Shown: positions 1 to 4,709 of the stretch, in pieces
Numbering within the stretch: position 1 is the first letter of the stretch
How the letters are laid out: every line of letters begins with the position of its first letter
Source: Rikenellaceae bacterium
Lineage (GTDB): Bacteria; Bacteroidota; Bacteroidia; Bacteroidales; UBA932
DNA length: 8,008 bases
Reading direction: 5' to 3'
NCBI GenBank assembly: GCA_900769145.1
Contig: CAAGFN010000074.1
Location: 1-8,008, forward strand
Translations under genes and position numbers: made by a program
Notes under the pieces: generated by a model
Told to the model about the DNA's origin: nothing
The model's database searches: none
The model's input: only the letters and a program-made list of their open reading frames with translations

Positions 1-315
1 AAGACGGTAGAGCCAGCCTCCGTAGGCACTCCACGCTATGTGGTCAAAGAGGTCGGGATGGTCGACCCCGGTGGCGGCGTTCACGCGGTGGTTCCAGTCC
101 ACCGCCCTGACACCTGCCTTCCAGAAGGAGGAGCGGGCGTAACCGCCGACATATATGTCCAGACCGCCGGAAGGGACGGCATAGGCCGACACCATCGGAG
201 CAATCCCGACGGCGAGGCTGCCCTCGGCGGTCCTCTGGGCGCGGGCCTCGCCCGCAACCGACAGAAGCACGGCCACTAGCAGGCACGTGCAGATAGTCTT
301 TCCGTGAATTGGCAT
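1..315 (-). CDS. TraO-like conjugal transfer protein, N-terminal part (3' end outside window)
   Basis: The reading frame starts at ATG 313-315 and runs open for 105 codons off the left edge. Residues 1-27 look like a signal peptide: a basic start (MPIHGK), a hydrophobic stretch (LLVAVLLSVAG) and a likely cleavage after ARA, before Q28. The mature part has alternating hydrophobic and aromatic strands (GGLDIYVGGYA, then AWSAYGGWLYRL), as expected of a small outer-membrane beta-barrel. The start QRTAEGSLAVGIAP and the pattern 'AVDWNHRV...HPDLFDHIAWSAYGGW' resemble TraO proteins of Bacteroides conjugative elements, which have a signal peptide, then 'AQR', then barrel strands. TraO acts in the envelope part of the mating apparatus. 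The assignment comes from remembered family appearance, so another porin-like exported protein remains possible. The gene is GC-rich compared with the AT-rich spacer beside it. A possible -7 box lies about 25 nt upstream. Confidence 0.5.
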   Translation of the reverse strand, partial: MPIHGKTICTCLLVAVLLSVAGEARAQRTAEGSLAVGIAPMVSAYAVPSGGLDIYVGGYARSSFWKAGVRAVDWNHRVNAATGVDHPDLFDHIAWSAYGGWLYRL

Positions 316-340
316 AATTATCTCTTGCTTATTTTTCCGG

Positions 341-348
341 CAAAGATA
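341..348 (-). promoter_or_regulatory. Possible -7 box for the TraO-like gene
   Basis: On the minus strand this reads TATCTTTG, a perfect Bacteroidetes -7 element (TAnnTTTG), followed by an AT-rich leader of about 20-25 nt to the ATG at 315. No clear TTTG -33 element lies 19-21 nt upstream; that place is taken by the palindrome at 360-379, so the promoter may be weak or regulated. Confidence 0.45.
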
Positions 349-359
349 ATTATTTATTT

Positions 360-379
360 ACATATAATATATTATATGT
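360..379. repeat. 20-bp perfect AT-rich palindrome (possible operator)
   Basis: ACATATAATATATTATATGT equals its own reverse complement. It lies directly upstream of the -7 box of the leftward TraO-like gene, where a -33 element would be, so a dimeric regulator bound here would be well placed to control that promoter. In very AT-rich DNA such a palindrome can also arise by chance. Confidence 0.45.
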
Positions 380-447
380 TTACTTTATTTTTAGATTTTA
401 TTTACTTTACGAATATTTAATACTCTTTACTGGAGGGAGGATATTCA

Positions 448-504
448 ATGCTAATATCTATAGAAACAGTCAGACAGAGGCTTAAAACTAAATTATTTAG
501 ATAA
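448..504 (+). CDS. Possible 18-residue micro-ORF
   Basis: ATG 448 opens an 18-codon frame (MLISIETVRQRLKTKLFR) ending at TAA 502-504. Its only support is a strong Shine-Dalgarno-like GGAGGGAGG at about 432-440, 7 nt before the ATG, which is unusual in this otherwise SD-poor window. The peptide is basic and matches nothing I recognise. It could be a leader peptide for the lipoprotein gene, or chance. The rest of 316-560 is AT-rich spacer without a recognisable gene. Confidence 0.2.
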   Translation: MLISIETVRQRLKTKLFR

Positions 505-560
505 AATGTGTAACTTTACAGGCGACATCTAATCATTCTTTCACAAAAGATTTTGAACGT

Positions 561-935
561 ATGAAAGAAATTTTGAAACCCCTAATTATGCTCCTGGCAG
601 TGAGTCTTATGCTATCTTCCTGCGGTGTAGTCACTAATACCTCCTCTATCTCGAACCCTAATACAATAGGAACTAAATTAGGGGATAGATGCAACCTTAA
701 ATTAAAAGTATTTCAGACACTGAGCAGAAGCGAGGCCTTGTGCACACAGGAAGGCTCCTATTCCCTTGATGTTTATAAGATTGTAACCAATACCAACATT
801 CTGTTTGATGGGCAAGTTGTAGGCGGAACTTGGGTTCTTGTGGATACCTACACCTATGAAACCAAGGACAATAATATAAAGACCGTCCCTGTCCTGATGC
901 CGTTGTCTGAATACAAGGATGCACAAAAACAATAG
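561..935 (+). CDS. Small hypothetical lipoprotein
   Basis: This 124-residue protein begins with a lipoprotein signal: MKEILKP, a hydrophobic core (LIMLLAVSLML), then the lipobox L18-S19-S20-C21. Cys21 would be lipidated after signal peptidase II cleavage, so the protein should be anchored in an envelope membrane. The mature part of about 100 residues has one Cys pair candidate (C44, C61), a beta-rich pattern (YKIVTNTNILFDGQVVGGTWVLVDTYTYETK) and a charged end. I recognise no domain. Small lipoproteins next to transfer genes are sometimes surface or entry-exclusion proteins, but nothing here shows that directly. The ATG at 561 is preferred because the signal peptide begins there. TAACTTTA at 511-518 is a poor -7 candidate. 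No terminator is visible before the next promoter at 973. Confidence 0.75.
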   Translation: MKEILKPLIMLLAVSLMLSSCGVVTNTSSISNPNTIGTKLGDRCNLKLKVFQTLSRSEALCTQEGSYSLDVYKIVTNTNILFDGQVVGGTWVLVDTYTYETKDNNIKTVPVLMPLSEYKDAQKQ

Positions 936-972
936 TTCCTTCTGTTGGTTCTATCCATTCTTGATGCTTCCA

Positions 973-1004
973 TTTGCACATTATAATAATTCAAGTTACC
1001 TTTG
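973..1004 (+). promoter_or_regulatory. Promoter of small RNA A
   Basis: TTTG at 973-976 and TACCTTTG at 997-1004 are separated by 20 nt, matching the Bacteroidetes housekeeping consensus exactly. Transcription should start near 1011. No open frame of note follows, but a terminator ends the unit about 117 nt later. Confidence 0.75.
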
Positions 1005-1010
1005 TACCGA

Positions 1011-1127
1011 ACCTACGCAACAATCGGCGTTGAAAGTAGAAAGCCTGCAAATGGTGGACTATCCGAGGGTGCCACGAGTGGCGGACAGAGCGTATGGGCA
1101 ACGAGAGCGAGTAATCGCTCTTTTTTT
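1011..1127 (+). ncRNA. Small RNA A (unnamed family, paralogue of RNA B at 6011-6107)
   Basis: A transcript of about 117 nt is predicted, from the start point after the 973-1004 promoter to the U-run at 1121-1127. It ends in an intrinsic terminator: AGAGCGA 1104-1110, loop GTAA, TCGCTCT 1115-1121, then T's. An internal hairpin, GCCA-CGAG-TGGC, lies at about 1071-1082. The core GTGGACTATCC at 1054-1064 is identical in RNA B. Further matches to B are AGTAGAA upstream of the core, the internal hairpin followed by GCGG, and a terminator loop reading CGAGTAATCG here and CGAGCAATCG in B. There is no convincing coding frame. The shared order of single-stranded core, hairpin and terminator suggests a trans-acting RNA with the core as candidate seed. 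I cannot match it to a named family; an RteR-like regulator of transfer genes is one idea given the nearby transfer gene. Confidence 0.65.
1104..1127 (+). terminator. Terminator of RNA A
   Basis: A perfect 7-bp stem, AGAGCGA/TCGCTCT, with a GTAA tetraloop is followed at once by seven T's. This is a textbook rho-independent terminator on the plus strand. Confidence 0.85.
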
Positions 1128-1146
1128 GTAAATGTCCGAGAAAAGA

Positions 1147-1171
1147 AAACGCACCCCTGGAGGATGCGTTT
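1147..1171 (-). terminator. Terminator of the PARG-macro-TIR gene
   Basis: AAACGCA (1147-1153) and TGCGTTT (1165-1171) form a 7-bp stem with a G/C-rich loop that can pair further. Read on the minus strand, the hairpin is followed by TCTTTTCT. It lies 23 nt past the stop of the 1194-2891 gene and separates that gene from the converging RNA A. Confidence 0.7.
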
Positions 1172-1193
1172 GTCATATTCGGCATAAATACGC

Positions 1194-2891
1194 CTATAAC
1201 TCCCTTCGAAGTGTCTCTTTAAGCAGCTTGACCTGGTCCGGATCTGAAATGTCAGTGCAGTTGAGATTCGAACAAAAGACTCCAGCCCAGTCTCTGAGAG
1301 CACTAGCATCAAGAACAATGGGCAGTATCTTCTTTTTCATAGTTGATGCTCGTAGGACTTCCTTTTGGACATACTCCGATATTAGAGAATTGTTCGAAAG
1401 CATAAAAAGGATAATCTCTGAACTGTCAATCGCCTTGGCAATTCGGCCCATAAAATCAGCACCGATCTCGATACCGGTCAGATCAATCCAAAATCTGTCC
1501 TCACCAAATGTGGCCTTCAGCTCATTTACAAAAGGAATGACTCGTTCCTTGTCTTTTCTTGCGTAGCTGACAAATACTCGCTTATCCAAGTTAATTGTAC
1601 TATGGTATGGTTCGGGGCTAATCAAATTAAGAAACGATTGTGGCAGGCGGACATTATCAAGACATAACGCGCCCTTGAAAAGTGGGGCAATGTCAGCATC
1701 ATTGAACCCGGCGTTTCCGCAGCCGATGCGGGTGACAAGGAACTCAAACTCGGGATGCTTCCTGGCAAAGTCGATAAACTCATCCACATAAGGCTGGATG
1801 GAAGATGTCGGTCCCTGCATAGTGGGAATAGCATAAGATTGACCTTGCAGACCGGCACTTTGTCCCCAGATGGCTCCGAATTTTTCGTAGGCAATACGTG
1901 AGGCTCCGCCGCCGTGGATTCCTTGGATGTTGCTTCCGAATACAAAAATCTGATTGGGTTTCAATTCCGAAATGTTGTCCGGAGCAGCAATCCTGACCTG
2001 CTTCGAGGCAATCCTGAACTCATCCTCAAAGGCCCTGAAATTACTGTTGTTAGAATTGTGATCCTCTATAATCGCAAAAGTGATTACACGGTATTTGTTC
2101 TTGAATTCCGGCTCTTCCATCACTTCGTGGAAGAGTCTGGCAATCTCTGCCGGAGGATTTCTGAACGCTCCGCAACCGAATGCCCCCAGCACCAGTGCAT
2201 CATTGCCATACTTGAGACCAATCCGGAACACAGTACGGATCTTATTCCTTGTGATGTCAATCGCTTCTTTAGGCATTTTACCATCTGGCCTCAGCTTGAT
2301 GGGGTATTTGCCACTGAGGTTTAATGCTGCACAGGAGATGACAGCAACGTTATAGGGATTCTCCATCAAGAGGCAGTCCAGTCCTTCTCTGAATACAGTA
2401 ACATCAGGAGAATAGATTGCGCCGAAGTCACCCGTAATTGGATAATGGTCTCCCGCATATAAAGGATAATCGTATTTGAAAGAATAAGGGTCGAACGAGT
2501 ACAGGGAGCGAGATAGAGTACTTCTGCGGCAAATGGTCTCTTCCTGTGCCCGGGCTCCATGCTCAACGCCACCACAAGGATGCGTGGCGCTTGCGAAATT
2601 GAGAAGGGCTGGTTTATAGCCTTCTTTCACCAGACGTTCTGCGACGACAAGACAGTCATTGCGCTCGACCATTACTTTAGTCCCATCCGGAACATCCGGA
2701 GCTATGACGGCCGGGAGCTCATCATGGAAACATTTCCCTCTCCGGAGCATTTCGGTGAAATCGAATTTGATTTGTCTTCCTGACGGTGTTGAATACCCGC
2801 CATTCTTGATGTACTCCGTAGTCTCGCGAAAGATGTTCGCATTCTTCATTTTTCGGGCTGCTATTGCCGGATCATATGTTTTGTTGGCCAT
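1194..2891 (-). CDS. PARG-type / macro-like / TIR three-domain fusion protein
   Basis: This 565-residue protein has three parts. Residues about 15-290 match the microbial PARG family (TIGR02452/DUF2263-like): NFASATHPCGGVEHGARAQEE at about 98-118 corresponds to the family's 'NPGGG...AQEE' catalytic loop, with Q116-E117-E118 present and Cys106 where the first Gly is usual, then CRRS (121-124) and GAFGCGAFRNPP (236-247). Residues about 312-425 form a second macro-like ADP-ribose-binding unit: FVFGSNIQGIHGGGA (316-330), GLQGQSYAIPT (347-357), GCGNAGF (390-396). Residues about 436-565 are a TIR domain: VFVSYARKDKERV (439-451), FWIDLTGIEIG (467-477), and YVQKE with Glu511 at the position of the NADase catalytic Glu. 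Family knowledge: TIR domains cleave NAD+, and macro/PARG folds bind or hydrolyse ADP-ribose derivatives. Inferred role: a single-chain NAD/ADP-ribose immune or signalling effector. There is no signal peptide, so it should be cytoplasmic. It has its own promoter (2961-2991) and terminator (1147-1171). Confidence 0.88.
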   Translation of the reverse strand: MANKTYDPAIAARKMKNANIFRETTEYIKNGGYSTPSGRQIKFDFTEMLRRGKCFHDELPAVIAPDVPDGTKVMVERNDCLVVAERLVKEGYKPALLNFASATHPCGGVEHGARAQEETICRRSTLSRSLYSFDPYSFKYDYPLYAGDHYPITGDFGAIYSPDVTVFREGLDCLLMENPYNVAVISCAALNLSGKYPIKLRPDGKMPKEAIDITRNKIRTVFRIGLKYGNDALVLGAFGCGAFRNPPAEIARLFHEVMEEPEFKNKYRVITFAIIEDHNSNNSNFRAFEDEFRIASKQVRIAAPDNISELKPNQIFVFGSNIQGIHGGGASRIAYEKFGAIWGQSAGLQGQSYAIPTMQGPTSSIQPYVDEFIDFARKHPEFEFLVTRIGCGNAGFNDADIAPLFKGALCLDNVRLPQSFLNLISPEPYHSTINLDKRVFVSYARKDKERVIPFVNELKATFGEDRFWIDLTGIEIGADFMGRIAKAIDSSEIILFMLSNNSLISEYVQKEVLRASTMKKKILPIVLDASALRDWAGVFCSNLNCTDISDPDQVKLLKETLRREL

Positions 2892-2903
2892 ATTATATAT
2901 TTT

Positions 2904-3170
2904 TTATACTATTCCACATTTGTGGCACTGTAGAGTTTGTACCTGTATGTCAACATAGTTCAAATATACTGAAAACCGCTGAATTATGAAAGCGAATGCG
3001 GGCGCTTTCATCCCCCGCCGGAAGGCAGGGGTTTCCCGCGAGAACATCATAATCTCTTTGAGCCCAAGAGAATTGTCATTGGCATCTACCGTTATCCCGA
3101 CATTGCCTTCAATTGAGACAATGTATTCACCAATCTTGAGTATATCCTCCTTATATAGTTCGAGTTCCAT
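2904..3170 (-). CDS. Doubtful 88-residue ORF containing an IS200/IS605-like hairpin
   Basis: The frame opens at ATG 3168-3170 and stops 12 nt before the PARG-macro-TIR start. The first 45 or so residues (MELELYKEDILKIGEYIVSIEG, ending MMFSR) look like ordinary coding sequence with no domain I know. From about residue 45 the frame reads RETPAFRRGMKAPAFAF. This is what results when a CCCCTGCC/GGCGGGG hairpin, typical of IS200/IS605-family ends, is translated. The C-terminal half also crosses the promoter of the downstream gene. The simplest reading is an older small gene whose 3' end was replaced by insertion-element sequence; a wholly non-coding stretch is also possible. I give no function. 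Confidence 0.3.
   Translation of the reverse strand: MELELYKEDILKIGEYIVSIEGNVGITVDANDNSLGLKEIMMFSRETPAFRRGMKAPAFAFIIQRFSVYLNYVDIQVQTLQCHKCGIV
2909..2956 (-). pseudogene. Possible tnpB start remnant (15 codons)
   Basis: On the minus strand ATG 2954-2956 opens MLTYRYKLYSATNVE before a stop. Many IS200/IS605 TnpB proteins begin with a hydrophobic residue, then 'YRYKLY' or 'YKFRLY'. Together with the end-like hairpin at 3009-3030, this could be the left end and first codons of a degraded tnpB element. The match is very short, so confidence is low. Confidence 0.2.
2961..2991 (-). promoter_or_regulatory. Promoter of the PARG-macro-TIR gene
   Basis: On the minus strand TTTC (2988-2991) and TATATTTG (2961-2968) are 19 nt apart, one mismatch from the Bacteroidetes consensus. 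The start point would be near 2954, giving a leader of about 60 nt that contains a small CCACA-AA-TGTGG hairpin (about 2913-2924) and an A/T-rich stretch before the ATG at 2891. Confidence 0.6.
3009..3030 (-). repeat. IS200/IS605-end-like hairpin with one bulged base
   Basis: On the minus strand this reads CCCC-T-GCC-TTCC-GGC-GGGG: a 7-bp GC stem with a single extrahelical T. Hairpins of this form, with a flipped T, are recognised at the ends of IS200/IS605 elements by Y1 transposases, and 'CCCCTGCC...GGCGGGG' is a common sequence for them. No transposase gene is present here, so this would be a remnant or a REP-like copy. Confidence 0.35.
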
Positions 3171-3192
3171 ATTACATATAATAATTACACCG

Positions 3193-3226
3193 CCACTTCA
3201 AGTGTGTCCGCAATTTAAGTGGACAC
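3193..3226. repeat. Compound inverted repeats (possible operator)
   Basis: Two overlapping inverted repeats are interleaved: CCACTT (3193-3198) with AAGTGG (3217-3222), and GTGTCC (3204-3209) with GGACAC (3221-3226). A short hairpin, CACTT-C-AAGTG, lies inside. The site is between the small ORF at 3170 and the HD gene at 3394, so it could bind a regulator of either. Confidence 0.35.
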
Positions 3227-3237
3227 GCATGGGTTAT

Positions 3238-3255
3238 TTATAGTATATACTATAA
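3238..3255. repeat. 18-bp perfect AT-rich palindrome
   Basis: TTATAGTATATACTATAA equals its own reverse complement. Its 12-nt part ATAGTATATACT recurs exactly at 6236-6247 in the origin region, so both may be sites for one DNA-binding protein. Apart from this and the repeats at 3193-3226, the stretch 3171-3393 holds no gene and no clear consensus promoter. Confidence 0.4.
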
Positions 3256-3393
3256 GCCTAACCGATTCTTTCACCTTAGGCAAGTTTTTCTGTAAGAATT
3301 TCGGATAATCAGTAAAAAAAATTCCAGTTTCCAAGAAAGATTCCGTAGCGAAAGGCGTAATTATTTATAGAAAAGAATTAAATAATCGAAGCC

Positions 3394-3861
3394 ATGAGAA
3401 ACCACGAAATCAGACAGAGCATCATCAGCCTCCTCAAATCAACGGGGCGCAAGGGCATTGACACCACTATCGCTTATCTTGAGAACAGTGATTTTTTCAG
3501 GACGAGGTGTCATTCTCATCACAGATATTTCGGCGGTCTTGCAAGGCATTCCCTTGAGGCATGCAGATATGCCCTGGCCAATGCAGGGAGTCTTCCGGAG
3601 AGCAGCGTAATCATTGCGACGCTGCTGCACGATGTCTGCACATCCAAGAGCTTGGAAACTACAGGCATAGGAGGCCACGGCCGCCGTTCGGTCTCGATTC
3701 TCAGGAATGTCTGCGGACTCAGCCTGACTAAGGATGAGTGGGAAGCTATCCGGCTTCACATGCACGGCAATGCGCCTCAGATGGAGACCAACCATCTGGC
3801 AGCATTGGTCAACAGGGCCGACCACGTCAGCGCCGGCGGCCGGTGCAAGCTCCCGGCGTGA
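3394..3861 (+). CDS. HD-domain phosphohydrolase-like protein
   Basis: This 155-residue protein carries what looks like a full set of HD-superfamily metal ligands in order: H52 (GGLARHSLEA), H79-D80 (IATLLHDVC), H95 (GIGGHGRRS), H122/H124 (RLHMHG) and D143 (NRADHVSA). HD proteins are metal-dependent phosphohydrolases acting on nucleotides, cyclic nucleotides or similar substrates. The substrate cannot be read from the sequence, though the arrangement resembles small stand-alone HD proteins common on Bacteroidetes chromosomes and mobile elements. There is no signal peptide or membrane segment, so a cytoplasmic location is expected. The sequence ends soon after the last ligand (GGRCKLPA), so it is compact but not obviously truncated. 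The ATG at 3394 follows an A-rich leader without an SD. A strong terminator follows at 3927-3964. Nucleotide clearance in defence is a possible role given the TIR neighbour, but that is inference. Confidence 0.75.
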   Translation: MRNHEIRQSIISLLKSTGRKGIDTTIAYLENSDFFRTRCHSHHRYFGGLARHSLEACRYALANAGSLPESSVIIATLLHDVCTSKSLETTGIGGHGRRSVSILRNVCGLSLTKDEWEAIRLHMHGNAPQMETNHLAALVNRADHVSAGGRCKLPA

Positions 3862-3926
3862 GAATGTGTTGTAGAAAGAATTTCGAGAAGAAAAAGTCCA
3901 TAACCAATAAGATTTGTTAGTTGTGC

Positions 3927-3964
3927 CGAGGGACAGCCGTGATGGTTCTCCCTCGTTTGTTTTT
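3927..3964 (+). terminator. Terminator after the HD-domain gene
   Basis: CGAGGGA (3927-3933) pairs with TCCCTCG (3949-3955), extended inside by AGCC/GGTT around a GTGAT loop, followed by TTTGTTTTT. The T-run is only on the plus strand, so it ends the HD-gene transcript and protects against reading into the converging sigma-factor gene. Confidence 0.8.
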
Positions 3965-3973
3965 CGTTCAGTT

Positions 3974-4564
3974 TCAGGCGATTCCAAACATTGACAGGTA
4001 TTCCTTGCCCAGTTTCTTTTTCAGGGCGGCGCGTGCTCTGCAGACAATCGTCGTGGCGTTCTTGACTGAGGTGCCGAGAACCTTTGCGATTTCCGCATTG
4101 TCATTGCCGGAAGATTTCATCGTGAGCGCAATACGGAATTTCTCGTTCTTGAGGGATTTGATGAGATTGAATATCCGTTCAATGCCTTCCCTTCCGGAAA
4201 TGATGTAGTCGGGGCCGAGATCCTCATCGCAAAGCTCCGGAACAGGATGTACATTGCGAGAGTTGTACTTGAACGCATCAATTGCGCAATTGCGGGCTAT
4301 TCGCCTTGCCCAGACGTCCGGCATCCCTTTCGTGGAATCGTATGAGCCGGCACTCCGGACAATCTTCACAAGGGCATCCTGACGGATGTCATCGAGAAGA
4401 GATGTGTCCATGATATGATGTCGCGATTTGAGGTACGGGAGATAGCTGTCCACTACATTGATCAGGACAGAGTAATGAATTTCTTTTCCATCTTTGCTCT
4501 TGAACGTGTTGTTGCTCCTGGAGTCAGAATATGTCATAAGGCCGTAAGATTTGATTGATAACAC
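3974..4564 (-). CDS. ECF-type (sigma-70 family) RNA polymerase sigma factor
   Basis: This 196-residue protein has the two-domain layout of an extracytoplasmic-function sigma factor. Region 2 spans about residues 33-105: DDIRQDALVKIVRSAGSYDSTKG (58-80), then VWARRIARNCAIDAFKYNSR (84-103), where -10 recognition and melting occur. Region 4 spans about 126-187, with the helix-turn-helix NDNAEIAKVLGTSVKNATTI (154-173) and the recognition helix ending CRARAALKKKLG. There is no C-terminal extension, and no anti-sigma gene lies beside it. The longest frame starts at GTG 4562-4564, preceded by AAGGA at a good distance; ATG 4535-4537 (residue 10) is a reasonable alternative. It is divergent from the hydrolase gene at 4710, whose upstream region lacks the housekeeping -7 box, so that promoter may be a target (inference). 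Family assignment is firm; its regulon is unknown. Confidence 0.88.
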   Translation of the reverse strand: MLSIKSYGLMTYSDSRSNNTFKSKDGKEIHYSVLINVVDSYLPYLKSRHHIMDTSLLDDIRQDALVKIVRSAGSYDSTKGMPDVWARRIARNCAIDAFKYNSRNVHPVPELCDEDLGPDYIISGREGIERIFNLIKSLKNEKFRIALTMKSSGNDNAEIAKVLGTSVKNATTIVCRARAALKKKLGKEYLSMFGIA

Positions 4565-4709
4565 AATAATTTCCTTGAAAATTCATGTGATACCAATCAG
4601 GTCTAACGACCCATTCCAGTTTAAACAAGAATTACACCAAACAGGACAAAGATTATGAAAGAATCGGGGTATCAGTCAGTATAAATATAATACGAAAAGA
4701 AGTTTATAT
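4565..4709. promoter_or_regulatory. Divergent intergenic region, sigma factor / hydrolase
   Basis: This 145-bp gap must hold promoters in both directions, but neither strand shows a good TTTG-N19-TAnnTTTG pair. The nearest candidate for the sigma gene is AATCTTTG on the minus strand (4647-4654), which lacks the leading T and a -33 element. TATAAATATAATAC before the hydrolase is AT-rich but not consensus. Use of an alternative sigma factor is one explanation. Confidence 0.35.

Noticed and set aside
1011..1127. RNA A as a 6S RNA or a tRNA-like gene
   Set aside because: It lacks the long rod with a central bubble expected of 6S RNA and has no cloverleaf; the conserved parts are a short core, a small hairpin and a terminator.
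3439..3987. Minus-strand open frame of 182 codons opposite the HD-domain gene
   Set aside because: It crosses the plus-strand terminator at 3927-3964 and shows no domain, whereas the plus-strand frame has a complete set of HD metal ligands.
4628..4637. Fifth iteron copy (AATTACACC-like) upstream of the hydrolase gene
   Set aside because: Only the AATTACAC part matches; the CAGACA half and final CGA are absent.
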